A DNA stretch of 64,000 nt from Phycomyces nitens (taxonomy: Eukaryota > Mucoromycota > Mucoromycetes > Mucorales > Phycomycetaceae): positions 744,001 through 808,000 of the forward strand of contig JAHRBC010000003.1 of NCBI GenBank assembly GCA_022702545.1, read 5' to 3'. Positions 34,858 through 47,047 of this stretch are shown piece by piece. How positions within the stretch are numbered: position 1 is the stretch's first letter; every line of letters starts with the position of its first letter. The position numbers and the translations under genes were made by a program. The notes beneath the pieces were generated by a model, which had not been told where the DNA came from, made no database searches, and worked only from the letters and a program-made list of their open reading frames with translations.

Positions 34858-37375
34858 ATGGGAAACACCATTGCAACACCAACTCCCAATCATCCAACAA
34901 GTAAAAACCATCCATCTGATTCACGACCATCCACAGCAGGATTACCTTCATCAAGTCGCAGCCTACGAAAGATCGAATCTTCCTCGACGTTATCTAGTCT
35001 CGGCCGATTCTACCAACATCCCAATCCATCAAATACCTCAATGTCCTCCAAGGTATCCAAGGCCAGCAGCCGGCGCCAACATGTAGAAAAGGTTCTTGAT
35101 ATTGGCAAACCAACCCAATTTGAACACGGCATCCATGTCGAATACAACAAAGACAATGGAAAATACATGGTAAATACAATCATCAATTCATCCACAAGTT
35201 TCTACACAGCAAAATATATCTCTCTCTAGGATTTTTGGTTTTTTGGTTTTCTCATGATCATTATCTAGGGCCTACCAGATGTCTGGCAATCTAACCTTCC
35301 AAGTGATGATGTATTAAACACAAACTACATCAACCCAAATCTTGTACCATCGCCAGCCAGCACTCGTAGTAAGTCAGTCAGAAGACTTTTATCGAGCTCC
35401 AAAGTTGTAATGTCCTCTCAAGAGGAGAAAACCCAGACGTTACGAAAGTCGCCTTCTGTTATCGGCAAGCCTTACAATGTTCAACACAATGTCCATGTCC
35501 AGGTAGACAAATACGGGTTCCGAGGACTTCCACCAGAGTGGCAGCGTATTCTCCAGGTTTCTGGAGTACCAGAGGAAGTCATTCAAGCGAATCCAAAAAC
35601 AGTCGAACGATTGATGCATCTTCGAATGCCAGATTCTCTGCAACAAGATGTAACCAACAAAACAAGACCATTGCAATCTCCACATTCTGCATCCTTGATT
35701 CCCAATGGACCAGACACCACCCAACATCCCTCAAACGAACTACCAATCGGTTTCGCACCACCGTCTCGAGCACGTAATTCAAAGCTAACCCATCTCTCTA
35801 CAATCAAAACCAATGAACCGCCTCCAAGAATCGACAGCAATGTGTCAGAGGAACAAGGTGTGTTGTAAAGTCTAGAATTGAATCAATTGGCCTGATCTCT
35901 GAACATTGTTGTTTGAATTTTTCTAGAGAACGAGACTTTGGCAGAAGCAAATTCTGAAGACACACATCTTGCTCTGGATTCTGGATTTATTGGTAACTCT
36001 TTTTTAAAAAAAAACACACACAAAAACCTGGGAATTCTGACCAACATATATATATATTTCTTTTTGTATAGATGATTTGGTCGATACGGCTGATCCCAAT
36101 ACGCTCTACACTGATTTTGTTTTGATCGCAGAGGGAGAGTCTGGTCCAATGTATTCTGCAAAACATACCACGACCAGCAGAGTGGTAAGTAATTTGGACC
36201 ACCAGTAATTAATTGACGGGCTTATTTGACCCAATATCTTTCAAGGTGGCTATCAAAAAAATACCTCGAACAGCAGTCGAGAAGCTCTCCAAGATCAGAA
36301 ATGAGCTGACTACAATGAAAATGAGCCGCCACCCTAATGTGGTGGAGTATATTACAAGTTACATGACTGAAGAAGAAATCTGGGTAAGATAAGCGCATTT
36401 GGCCTACATACATTATCGGTGGTACTCATACATCTTAGGTGGTCATGGAATGTATGGACGTTTCCTTGGCGGATATCCTTTCGGTGCACATTGAAGATGG
36501 CCCCCATATGAGTGAGGACCAGATCGGCCGTGTGGCTCGCGACATCTTGCGTGCCTTGAGCCGTATCCATCGCCTCCAACGCATTCATCGAGATATTCGT
36601 AGTGACAATGTGTTGCTGAATATGCGTGGAGAGGTTAAACTGGGTAAGGATAAAGAATAATAATATTAATATTGTTTGCAAATCATTTACGGTTCTCTTT
36701 ACAGCTGATTTCAGCCATTGTGCTCAATTGACAAGGAAGCATCCCAAAAGAAACTCGGTTGTTGGTACACCTTACTGGATGGTAAAGTATTTCTTTGATA
36801 TTGCTATTTTGTTTAAACTAAACTTATCATAAAAACATAGGCTCCCGAGGTCATCAAAGGTGTCGAATACGACTCAAAGGCAGACATCTGGAGTCTTGGA
36901 GTCCTGCTGCTAGAAATGGCACAAGGCGATCCTCCGTATGTAGAGTATCCTCCTCTTCGGGTAAGTGATCATGGAATTAAGAAAGAGATAAAAAAAGGAA
37001 CCCACGGGCTGATAAGATTTGCGCTGGGATCCAAACATAACATTAGGCCTTGTTCCTTATTGCCTCGAATGGCCTGCCTCCGTTACGCGAACCTGATTCC
37101 TGGTCAGATTCCTTCAAGGACTTCTTGAGCAAATGTACAATAGATGACCCAGCCTTGAGACCGGATGCTCCCACACTCCTCAAGGTAAAGTTTGGGATCA
37201 ATAAGTATAGAATGGCTGGCTGATTTAATGTCCTCAATGTTCTCTATAGCATCCTTTTTTGCATTCGGTTGGTCTCACACATCGCATGGTGGAATTGATC
37301 GAAGAGACTCGACGGTTAGAAATCCTACAGCAGGATGCCGAAGCGACAGAAGAACTTGCAATTGGGTCTCCTTAA
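34858..37375 (+). CDS. PAK/STE20-like protein kinase with two CRIB motifs
   Basis: Predicted Cdc42/Rac effector kinase of 627 residues. Ten exons: 34858-35169, 35269-35857, 35927-35992, 36072-36184, 36246-36383, 36439-36643, 36705-36781, 36841-36960, 37047-37184 and 37250-37375. A first CRIB motif ([16 protein letters not shown], about residue 82) spans into exon 2. A second, longer p21-binding domain ([20 protein letters not shown], then [14 protein letters not shown], about residue 150) follows. The C-terminal kinase domain has VAIKKIP (ATP Lys), [36 protein letters not shown] and GTPYWMAPEV. Family members normally have HRDIKSDN and DFG. Here the catalytic-loop Lys is Arg and DFG is DFS. 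The kinase may be weak, or the changes may be tolerated. Confidence 0.88.
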
Positions 37376-37722
37376 CCTTCATATCAAACACTTTTATGCA
37401 TCTCCACATACTCCGCATCCACACAACACTCCTTCCATACCCAAAGGCCATTCTTTCCCTCTTTTTTGTTTTTGTTTGATTGATTGATTAATGTAATCAA
37501 CATTTTATAGTGTTTTATATAAATCGGAATACAGGGGGGAGAGGGAAACTGATAAGCCTTTTTTCTTTTCTTCTTCTTCTTCTTCTTCTTTTCTTTATGA
37601 ATGAAAACAGATTTAGCTTTCACAGTAGTAGATTGTGTATGACTTGGCGTTTTAATAAAGGCAAAAACGACAATGTATAAATGTATAGTACAGTTTTAAA
37701 ACAACGAATGGATATCTCTCTC

Positions 37723-39269
37723 TTAAGCCAAACCAGCGGCAACCATAGCCTATAAAATCCAACAAATAATTAATTAATAATTAAATTAAATTATATGAGC
37801 AACCAAATCATCAAGAAAATCTCCATCAACACATACCTTTTGGAGCTCAATGCCCATCTTGGCAGGCGAGGGGGTAACAATGACACCAGCCTTCTCCAAT
37901 GCCTTGATCTTATCCTGAGCACCACCCTTACCACCAGAGATAATAGCACCAGCATGACCTAACCAACATATTTAGAATCTTCTTTTTTATATCGCAACCC
38001 CCAAAAAACAAACAAACTCTGCCACTTACCCATTCTACGGCCAGGAGGAGCAGTCAAACCAGCAATGAAGGAGACGACGGGCTTGGGTGCGTCTCTGGAA
38101 AGGTTGTACTGGGTCAAGAAGTCGGCAGCCTCTTCTTCGGCAGTACCACCAATCTCACCAATCATGACAATACCCTCAGTCTCCTCATCTTCCAAAAAGA
38201 CCTTGAGACAGTCGATGAAGTTGGTTCCGTTGAGGGGATCACCACCGATACCGACACAGAGGGTCTGGCCGAGACCAACCTCGGTAGTCTGGTTGACAGC
38301 CTCGTAGGTCAAGGTACCCGAGCGAGAGACGATACCAATCTTACCACGCTTAAGGATGTGGCCGGGCATGATGCCAATCTTGCACTGCTCGGCAGAGATC
38401 ATGCCGGGGCAGTTGGGACCAACAAGACGCGACTTGCCCTGGGTCATCAAGGCCTGCTTGACCTTGACCATATCGTGCTGGGGAATACCTTCAGTAATGG
38501 CAACAATGAGAGGAATCTCGTTCTCAATGGCATCGAGAATGGCAGCAGCAGCACCGGGAGGAGGGACATAGATAACACTGGCATCGGGCTTGGCTTCCTT
38601 GACGGCCTGTTTGGAAAGGGGAAAAAATAGTGAGAACAAATTCAAATTCAAATTCAAAAAGAGCCAAAAAGTTGAGAAATTTGGTGGATTTGATTTCAGT
38701 CAGCACAAATGTTGAAAACACAAATATTTTATATATATTTTTTGTGTGCAATTGAGATTTGATATGATTTAATTAATGGGTTACAAGAAGACCCCATTAA
38801 TAAATAATAATTTAATCTTACCTCTCTAACAGAGCCGAAAACAGGGAGACCAAGGTGGACCTGGCCAGCCTTCTTGGGAGAGACACCACCGACCATGTTG
38901 GTACCATACTCAATTGCCTGCTGAGAATGGAATGTTCCCTAGGCAGTAAAATGCGTGAGAAACCATAATCTGAAGTCAAGTCTGGTGCATTATTCCCAAA
39001 CAAGGGGGACCATGCCCAGTATCTCAGATATCTCGTATTATTTTCTTACCTGCTTTCCGGTGAAGCCCTGGCAAATCACCTTTGTGTTCTTGTTGATGAG
39101 CAAGTTCTTGTAGGTGGCATCATAAGGGGTGGCATGGGAGTATGAGCGACGGGCCACTGAAGAGATAAAAGGTAATGAGGTTAGGATGGTTTGTCTATGT
39201 GTTTGGAGACAGTTGGAGATTACCATTGACAGTGGTGCGAATGGCAGTTTGGACCTTGGCCGAGAACAT
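37723..39269 (-). CDS. Succinate-CoA ligase (GDP/ADP-forming) alpha subunit, mitochondrial
   Basis: TCA-cycle enzyme that interconverts succinyl-CoA and succinate with substrate-level phosphorylation. Six exons: 39224-39269, 39050-39156, 38822-38938, 38030-38606, 37837-37958 and 37723-37749. They give 331 residues. The N-terminus ([28 protein letters not shown]) is a mitochondrial presequence rich in Arg/Ser. Mature motifs are [63 protein letters not shown] and [11 protein letters not shown]. The phosphohistidine region is [14 protein letters not shown]. The C-terminal [17 protein letters not shown] is also present. It shows biased codon use like RPL28. The catalytic His of GHAG is intact. 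Confidence 0.96.
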
Positions 39270-40238
39270 GATGGTAAAAGCTTGAATAAAGGGGGGAAAA
39301 ACAGCTCAACCCAGCGGATTAAAATGAGCTATACGTGTTTATTCATTTTATTCAATCCCCGGCCGAGCTTTTATCGGAAGACCAGTGACTTGCTTACTCG
39401 GTCTGAGTTTTTAGCTTGGGTCTTTCTCACAAGCAAGTCATTTTCCCGTTAATTTATCGATTGCTTCCCTTCCTATTTGAACCGAGTTGTGGCTTAATAA
39501 ACGCCAACTCTTTTTAGCCCATGGCCTAAAAAGAGCCTACCAAGATACTAGATAACTTGCAATATATTGTTTAGAGAATATATAATGTACCTTGCAATTT
39601 TTATTAAAAATATTTATATGTATAATTTATATATGAAAACGGAAATGGGTGGGTAAATACGGTGAAATTTTGGTTTATTTTTTTACGAGGCTCTTTTGCG
39701 ATAATTAAATGAATGTGTCAGCATATAAAGAAATATAAAATAAAAATAAATAGAAACACTGGGCATCTATTGGTTGGATATCGATAGTAAAGGGTATTTG
39801 TCAAGAGTAAACTAGCACCAAATATATTCACAAGCGCTACATTTTAACGATTTCTTGAATGTATTACAAGAGGCCTATATACTTTGTGTCTGTTTATATT
39901 TGAATATATTCGTACCAATAGAATTTGAAACGATATATATATTGACACCAAATGTAAAGTGTGCCTTTGATAAATAAATTTTGGCTGTATTCTCAATATT
40001 ATTAATGGTGTATATAAAATCCTGTAAGCAAACTCTTTGGATTTGTAAAGGCCAACCTCTCCAAGCCCTATTTTGATAACAGGTCCATTCATTTGACTGT
40101 CACATTTAGCCACACACACACACACACACTTATACACACACACACTTACATATAATGTTAATTTATTCATTATTACTTGTAAAAATAAAAAATTAAAGCA
40201 ATAACAACAACAACAACAACAACAAAAAGTATTTTAGA
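39270..40238. other. Intergenic region with CA and CAA microsatellites
   Basis: The upstream regions of two divergent genes lie here. A (CA)n tract occurs at about 40108-40150 and a (CAA)7-type tract at about 40204-40226, ending 12 nt before the start of the coiled-coil gene. No other coding signal was seen. The TA-rich stretch at 39.58-39.63 kb has no structure I can name. Confidence 0.6.
40204..40227 (+). repeat. (CAA)7-type tract in the leader of the coiled-coil gene
   Basis: Consecutive CAA units end at about 40227, and the start codon follows at 40239. CAA-repeat leaders are unstructured and are known to favour translation in eukaryotes. Whether this tract is inside the transcript is not shown by the sequence. 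Confidence 0.7.
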
Positions 40239-41715
40239 ATGGCAATGTCTGATTCCGAGTTCTCAGAGATCATCTTTACAAAAGACTTGCCTCAGTCTCC
40301 TCTGTTACATTCAAAGCCAGGTCGACACACAATCGAGCAGTTTAGACATGCACCCCGCAGTCTGTTTGACGAGATCCGACAGCCGGATTGGCCTCTTTCT
40401 GAAAAGGTAGATTGGGGTTTATTCCAAAACAATAGCTGGGGTCCCAAAGGAGACCATGGCGCTTAATGTCTCGTAGATCACAGAAGAGGAGGATCCGGAT
40501 GAGATTGATGCCGAGGTAAAGAGAGAGAAAAAAAAGACTGCACCCAGTCTTGTCCCTCGTCCTAAAAAAATAATGATGTTATTCTTGTAGACAGTGATTG
40601 GCCTGTTGAGACAAGAGAACCTAGAGTTACTGGGATCTCTGCGAAATATGAAGGAGGAACTGGAGCATAGTGAACAGGCGAATTTTATACTTCAACGCGA
40701 CCTTTCAGCAAAATTAAACACATCGGACGACTTGATCCTTCAGCTCCGTAGTGTATACTACCAGCAAATACAGCTCACCATGGTGAGAGAATATATATAT
40801 ATATATATAATAAAATAAAATCAACTAACAAGAGTTGTCCAGGCAGCCCAGGAAGCACAGCGCACACTGGCAACTCGCCTAAGGGAGTCTGAGCTAGAAC
40901 GTCGAATGGTATTACAGGTCACCCAGCGCTTGACAGGTGGATCGGCTAGCCCGTTGGAGGAAACAGAGGAGCAAAATGAACAGCTCCGGGCTGAGCTGGC
41001 CATGAGATCAAAGGCATTACTGACCCTTGAAGAACGGCAACACCAGGCAGATCTTAAAGCGTGTGAATTGGAGTGGAATCGTGTCAATGGACGGGTTATG
41101 GCACATTTTGACAAGTTGTTTGGGTCAACAGACGACCTCAAACCAGAGAGTGTGGTGAGACATGAAATTAAAAACAAGGAGATAAAGATATTGATGTGGA
41201 ACCTAAAGTCCCCTGAAGAGGCCCTTCGGACCGAGTTACAATGGACACGGCAGCAGTTGGAAAACGAAACGGAACGGTGCATGGATCTCGGTGCGTTGTG
41301 AATAAAGAAACATGTGTTTAGATTCCCATGTTTACACTGTTTTCAGTCTTCCAGAAGCGTTATCTGGCCATGACCAATGCAGCTCTCGAGACAAGGCAAG
41401 TAATGCGACTAATTAAAGGGGGGGGGGGGGGTATTGTATTTAATGGTGCATTCTTTATAAATCATGCCTTTTAGCGAGTACCAGACCACAAAGCTCATGA
41501 AGGAACTTCATCTGGCCTCGAGTGTGCCCATACAAAGGTCACCTCTGTTCAGGTGGCGAGCATGTGTTACGGCCATAATGGCGGTGCACCGGTTCAGGTA
41601 CATTGTATTATTATCATTATTATTATTGGAGACTAGAATCTAACTTGTCTTTTGCTGCTGTTGTTGCTGTTGTTGCTGTTGCTGTTATTGATGTTGTAGG
41701 GCATGTCTTTTATGA
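40239..41715 (+). CDS. Coiled-coil protein with basic tryptophan-containing C-terminal helix
   Basis: Seven exons give about 344 residues: 40239-40406, 40477-40515, 40591-40782, 40843-41290, 41347-41395, 41475-41597 and 41700-41715. Sequence from residue 70 to about 280 is heptad-rich coiled coil (LLRQENLELLGSLRNMKEEL, QNEQLRAELAMRSKALLTLE). The C-terminus has SPLFRWRACVTAIMAVHRFR, then ACLL, a short amphipathic basic/hydrophobic segment. This end recalls the calmodulin-binding/PACT-like tails of spindle-pole and centrosomal coiled-coil proteins, but the match is weak and I would not name it. The intron after 41395 begins GCAAGT, a GC-AG intron needed to keep the C-terminal frame. A (CAA)n leader precedes the start codon. 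The start (MAMSDSEFSEIIF) is the first Met after the repeat. Confidence 0.7.
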
Positions 41716-41797
41716 AAACAAGTGTGTCTTGGATTTTTAATAATATATATTTAATAATATATATATATATATAATAAAAATTTAAAAAAAAACTTGA

Positions 41798-43520
41798 TTA
41801 ATCTTCTGTCAACTGTGCTCTTTGGCCTGTTATGGCCGAGCGTTTCTTTAGAGAGGACGGATCAGGATCGTCTTGAGAATCATCAGTCGTAACAGTTGTG
41901 GGGGCTGTGGTAGAAGCAGTGGAACAGGTCGATGCGTTGGAACTTGAGCGTCGTCGGTGGAGTTCGTGGACCTGCAGTGTGGGATTGTAGGGGTAGCACG
42001 GATGGTGGCACGCAAATGCATCTGCCACAGTAGGCGATGGTGCAGTGCTGTTGGGCGCGAGATGAAGATGAGAAAGATCGGTGCTGACACTTGCAGAGGT
42101 GCTGGCTGCTGAATGCAGATGCGAGGATGTACTGCTGGGTGCACTTGCCCGTAATGCAGAACTAGTGCTGGTGGTGGTGGTTGTGTTTGTGGAAGTGGAG
42201 GAAGAGGTCGAGGTGGCCGTTACACAGCGTAAGTGATGGTGGTGATGGTGATGGTGGTCAGGAGTGGCCGAGCGTCGGGTTGAGGTGGTAGGAGTGTTTG
42301 TTACGGGTGTTGGGGTGGGCGTGGGATCTTCGTCTAGTTCGGGGGGATTTGAGAGACGGAGGCGTTTGATATCGTTGACATCGTTGCTCGATGTCCGGCG
42401 GTGGTGCCGTCGTGCGGAAGAGGAAGACGATGGCGAAGGCGAGGGAGGAGGAGGAGGAAGAAGTGTATTTTGGGCTGGCTCGGTATTGCTGTTGCTATTG
42501 ATATTGCTATTGCTATTACTATTGCTATTGTTATTGTTATTGCTGTTGATGGTAGGGATTGGACTGGTGTTATTAATGTTTAGGGTTATGGCACTGTCTT
42601 GAGCAAGCCGCTTTTTACGATTCATCTTTGCCACCAGCGTTTCTTTCTCGCGACGGGCTGCTTCCTGGAGCATGATGCACTTGACCTTGTAATCAATGTT
42701 TGTAGGGCTCTGGAGACACATGAAGAACTCTGATAGCTTTGAAAAGTCCCATTCTTGAGTAAATGCCCTGAGAAAACGTTCTCTTTGGACACTGCTGGCA
42801 GACAGATAAGGCGGCACAGACAGGACCATGGTTATCAAGGTGGTTGTGTACTGAGTAGCCCAGCTGCTGGTCAGATGACGTAGAAGGTGTGCTCGTCGCA
42901 GATCACCTGCAAGATCCATCCGTCAGTAAACTTGCCCCCTAAAACCAAGCCAAACCACCCACACCACCAAAAACCGGCTGTTCTTTCTACTCACCAACTT
43001 CATCTACCCAGTCCATGGTGACGTTGCGTACGAGTGTGCTGATGCTCTCTAGCCGCCAGTCGCTAATAAGCCACTTGAGTGCATTGACAATACGGGAGAG
43101 CGGATATTCGTTTGCAATCCTGTGGAGATACATGGCTGTTACGTGCACATTATCTTCACTCTTCAACCACGAATAAAAGGTTGCATCGTAAAGCTGGTCC
43201 ATACACTTGATATTGCGGTGAACGTCTCGCCAGGATACTTCCTCCTCCTCTGGGGGCTGTGTTACCAGACCGAAACACCCGGACGTACCCTTGATGCGTG
43301 TGGTGCGTTTCTTCCCTCCAGCCCATTCCGCAACACTGATTCCATGCAGCGGCTGGCGAGACGGTAAATGAAAGTCCAGTGTCGGGTCATCCGCTCCATC
43401 CGTTAGGCCGTCCGTGTGTGCCCGAAATGTGGGCCGACCGTATGATTGACGTTGATGAAGATTGTATGGAAGGCTGGTTCGACTGATCTGAGCAGAATCG
43501 TGAGGATGAGAATGAGCCAT
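41798..43520 (-). CDS. Conserved-looking protein of unknown function with low-complexity C-terminus
   Basis: Two exons, 42995-43520 and 41798-42906, give 544 residues starting MAHSHPHDSAQ. A farther upstream Met at 43589 gives a hydrophobic leader and is less likely. Residues about 90-270 form a helical, apparently folded domain with many Trp and Leu (YDATFYSWLKSEDNVHV, LSRIVNALKWLISDWRLESI, FTQEWDFSKLSEFFMCLQ). The rest is low complexity: alternating Asn/Ser, Pro/Ser, Thr/Ser runs and an eight-His stretch, with short basic patches (KRLRLSN; KKRSAITG). I do not recognise a family. The folded part could be a scaffold or chromatin-associated module, but nothing in the sequence decides this. The repetitive region expands through trinucleotide-like runs in the DNA (42.48-42.54 kb). 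Confidence 0.65.
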
Positions 43521-44375
43521 GACAAAAGTGAGAAGAAGAGGAAAAAGAGACTGAGAATAAAATGGAAAAAAGAAAATAAAAATAATCAATTTATGACCGT
43601 TTCAATCACTTTCTGACTCGTTCTTAGCATTTCCTCTCATCACTGGTGAATGCGGGGCACCAAATCCAGTAAAAACGAAATACACACAAATGACGGAATC
43701 ATATATATAGGAATTATTATTATAACAACAACAACAACAATTATGAGCAATTTCATTATTTGTTTACAAGTGCAAGAGGCCCAATATATATATTTATCCA
43801 TCTATTATAAATCAATCGACATTTACAGAAATTCCAGCCCTATTACATTGTGCAATTGACATGATAATTATATATATAAATGTATTTATATATATAAATA
43901 CATATATTTTAATTATTGATTTCCAACCTTGAATTCCCGCTCGCAAGGGTGTAAATTATGCCTATTTTAGATTGGTGATTGGGAATTAACAAGGTGTCAA
44001 TCACGATAAACACCTCTTGCTGTGATCCTGGTTTAGCTCATCTCACTTGTTCCTGGCAACCAATTGGTGCACATTACAGACCGTAAAGCTCAGCCTGCCA
44101 ATTCAAGCATAAAGAGGTCCAAGAGGTTCAAAATGGCCACCAAACGGGCTATGTGAATTGCACATTCTTCCATTTATAGACTCACATCTCCTTTGCCGAG
44201 CCTCACAAACAATGGCACTCGATGATAAAGCAAGTATTTCAAATATATACATAAGTATATACATATATATATATTTTAACAAAAAGAAAAGATGGACCAT
44301 TTGAAACAATACAACACACCACCCTGCATTACACTACACCGCATGGACATTGGTAACCTATCGGAACCATGGTGA
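43521..44375. other. Intergenic DNA
   Basis: No coding sequence is supported. A (CAA)n run occurs at about 43724-43739, and TA-rich repeats at about 43870-43915 and 44240-44280. The remainder has no recognised element. Confidence 0.5.
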
Positions 44376-44666
44376 TACGGTGGGCGTGGTGGTTGGTGGC
44401 CGCCACTTTGAAGCAGAAGGCCAGGCGAAGTAGGGCGGAGTACGAAGAAGGAGAAGTAGAAGAATAGGTGTGAAAGCAGAGGAGGCCATAAGTGAGGAAG
44501 TTAGTGAAGATGAATAAAGCATCTCTTTTTACCTCGTTAAAAACACTTTTCCTATTTTCTATATTTTGACAACTGATTCTCATCCCCATACGCCTAGTCA
44601 TAGATATTATTTGACACATCCCAACCCTTACTGAGTGCAGCTCTATTGTCTTGAGAACGCATCCTC
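44376..44666. repeat. Dispersed repeat, copy 2 (about 290 bp)
   Basis: Near-identical, same-orientation copy of 18857-19147, with the same internal stretches and different flanks. The minus-strand open frame here (44329-44721) shares sequence with copy 1 but differs at both ends and is not treated as a gene. The similarity over about 290 bp suggests a fairly recently active repeat family. Class unknown (solo LTR or SINE-like). Confidence 0.8.
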
Positions 44667-45086
44667 TTAACAGTAGTTTATTGTCCCTCGTTACCACGCC
44701 TCCAATTGGAATAATAACCATTGCTAGATAGTAACCCGGCCATAAACACTAGATAACTCGAGCGTCCTTCCTCACAGTAGCCTCGTAACCAGTTACCTAT
44801 ACTCACTCAAGTACCCTACGTGTCAATGGGTAGACACACAAAAGAGATAGCCAAAGGTGGTAATACACACGATGTTACACTTATACACACCTTTTAACAT
44901 CAAACAAACACCCTTTTAGGAGTCTCTATTCAAGAGAGTCCAAGTGGACATGTCCAGGATTATTATTGGCAGGACAAGGATGCAATTCTAATTCCAAAGG
45001 GGTGTTTGTGGACCATAAAGAAGTTGCATGGTCCAATCTGACCTGGGGCAACTCATGGTATTATATTTGTCTCTCAAGAATATATA

Positions 45087-45750
45087 TGGTGCTCTCTACC
45101 ACATCCTGGCCTATTTACGAAAAAGGAAGGCCTGGTCGATTTTACGAATTTAGTAATTTAATTGTTTATTATGACAGTTAGAATACTAAATGTAGTAGGC
45201 ATCTTCCAAATAGAGAATATCAAAAATCACCATAAAGGGGAAACAGATTGGGCAGAAGTCATATAAAACGAAGTTATGGCCAATACAATGATCTCAATAT
45301 CTTTAATAAAATTGCTAAACTAACATGTCCCATTGTTCACTTGTATAGCCTTTATTTTTATTTGTAGTTGATAATCCTGTACCTTATTCAGTAGTTATTT
45401 TAGCATCTAAATAATATATTTGAATATTTACTAAGCTGACTACTAAATAAGGTACAGGATTATCATCCAAAAATGAAATAAAATAGGCTGTAAAAGTTAA
45501 CAATGTAGCTGGTTAGTTTAGCAATTTTATTTAAGATATCGAGATCATTGTATTGGCCAAAACTTCATTTTATATGACTTCCGCCCGATCTGTTTCCCCT
45601 TTACGGTGATTTTTGATATTCTACATTTGGAAGAGGCCTACTACATTTAGTATTATAGCTACCATATTAAACAATTAAATTACTAAATTCGTAAAATCGA
45701 CCAGGCCTTCCTTTTTCGTAAATAGGCCAGGATGTAGTGGAGAGCACCAA
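45087..45750. mobile_element. 664-bp foldback (long-TIR) element
   Basis: The left arm starts TGGTGCTCTCTACCACATCC. The right arm ends with its near-exact complement (GGATGTAGTGGAGAGCACCA, 45731-45750). The two arms stay complementary over about 300 bp each, through matching blocks CTATTTACGAAAAAGGAAGG, ATTTAGTAATTTAATTGTTTA and GATAATCCTGTACCTTAT. They are separated by a centre of only about 40 bp near 45420. ATA flanks both ends, a possible 3-bp target duplication. There is no coding sequence. This is a foldback MITE whose transcript or single strand would form one long hairpin. Confidence 0.85.
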
Positions 45751-46795
45751 TAGACGACCGTCTTGTCTTGGCTTAAAATGTGGCACATTTATTTTCTTTT
45801 TTGTAAATCTAGAAATTCCATGGAAGTTACATGTAATTCTGAATAACTAACAATAACAATGAAAATCATTGCTGGATGCTACTGGCCTACAGAACTTTAT
45901 TTTTTGGGGGGAGGAAATCAAAAGACAAAAAAATCACTGGCAAGAGCATGAATTCACTCGCAAAAAAACACACATTTCTGATCCTCTTACCCTTTAACAA
46001 ATAAAAACACTCCTGGATCTGGCCATTTGGAATAAATCTACACATGTTTTTATCAACAACAACAAAAAACATCTGGCCATTTTTATCTATTGCAATCTAC
46101 ATGTTTATATACTGCAATACGATTTGAGTCAATTGTTTTAGCTCAACAATCGAGAGCAAAAATAAAACTTAAACTGTTTGTTGATTATGCTTGTCGTCAC
46201 AATGGCCAAAGATGAGCTTGGCTACCAAACATGTTGTATTATTTTTCATTGATATTCTGAGGCATGGATGTTTAATCAGAGGCTTATCAAACAAGCCAAT
46301 TGCGCACCATATCAGTGTTTAATATATCTACAAGAATCTCGAATCATTGGTTGATCCCTCTTTGTATTTCTGGTATAGATATATAGAATTGGATTACTTG
46401 TGCTTTGATACGGTAAAGAAGTATAGATGCTACTCTTGCCAGGCCTGGATACCAGCCTGACTATTGAAGGGCCGCCGTATCATGGACTTCTCTACAGTCC
46501 GGACACATACATGGTCCTTGCACATACAAGAAAAGCGTAATCGGCACGTGTGTTTTGTCAAACGATTCGGAAGGCACACGTTCGCCTGCTCTCCGACCTC
46601 CGACCCGTCCATATGTCTTTATCTACTTGAAAAAAAAAATGGCGGAGAATAAGAAACAAACGAAGAAGAAACATGGCCGAATATATATCTATTTTCCTAT
46701 TGGCCAAAGAGTTTTCTGTATATATTTTCACCCTCCATTTCAACATTGATTTCCATCTTCTTTCTTTATTTAATTTTGCAACCATTGTCCTGAAT
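45751..46795. other. Intergenic DNA
   Basis: No gene supported. AT-rich sequence lies between the foldback element and the small gene at 46.8 kb. A stretch near 46.45-46.62 kb (GC-richer) gives mutually antisense short frames of no recognisable family. Confidence 0.45.
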
Positions 46796-47047
46796 ATGTC
46801 TCAAGGACCATCTCTTGGTTACCTTGACAACGTCATGTCGAGATTCGGACACCATCTGTCCCCAAACGAGCGCTCGTCTTTTTCTACTTCCATGACTCCC
46901 CACCTCCAGAGTGCCACACCGGGTGCCTTTAATCCTCAGCACATTGTTGTGGGAGGAACAGCCATACCAGTCACAACTGCAACCAGTGCACCAGCGACAC
47001 CTACCACTAGCCTTTCACTTGGCTATGACGTCCAGCCCAATCCCTAG
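46796..47047 (+). CDS. Small Ser/Thr/Pro-rich protein of unknown function
   Basis: An 83-residue frame beginning MSQGPSLGYLDNVMSRFGHH. It has a short helix-compatible start and then a Thr/Ala/Pro-rich tail (TATSAPATPTTSLSLGYD). An in-frame upstream Met at 46673 would add a hydrophobic leader, but the sequence there is AT-rich and less gene-like. The codon third positions and the pyrimidine-rich leader favour the shorter form. No family recognised. It could be a small regulatory or structural protein. Intronless. Confidence 0.5.
   Translation: MSQGPSLGYLDNVMSRFGHHLSPNERSSFSTSMTPHLQSATPGAFNPQHIVVGGTAIPVTTATSAPATPTTSLSLGYDVQPNP

Noticed and set aside
42264..42602. Plus-strand poly-Leu/Val open frame
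   Set aside because: It is the complement of Asn/Ser/Thr low-complexity repeats in the minus-strand gene.
43521..43589. Upstream start for the 544-residue protein
   Set aside because: It would add a hydrophobic segment (FFPFYSQSLFPLLL) from AT-rich DNA. The Met at 43520 is followed by more gene-like sequence.
44966..45181. Plus-strand open frame at the left arm of the foldback element
   Set aside because: It lies across the boundary and inside an inverted repeat arm and has no known family.
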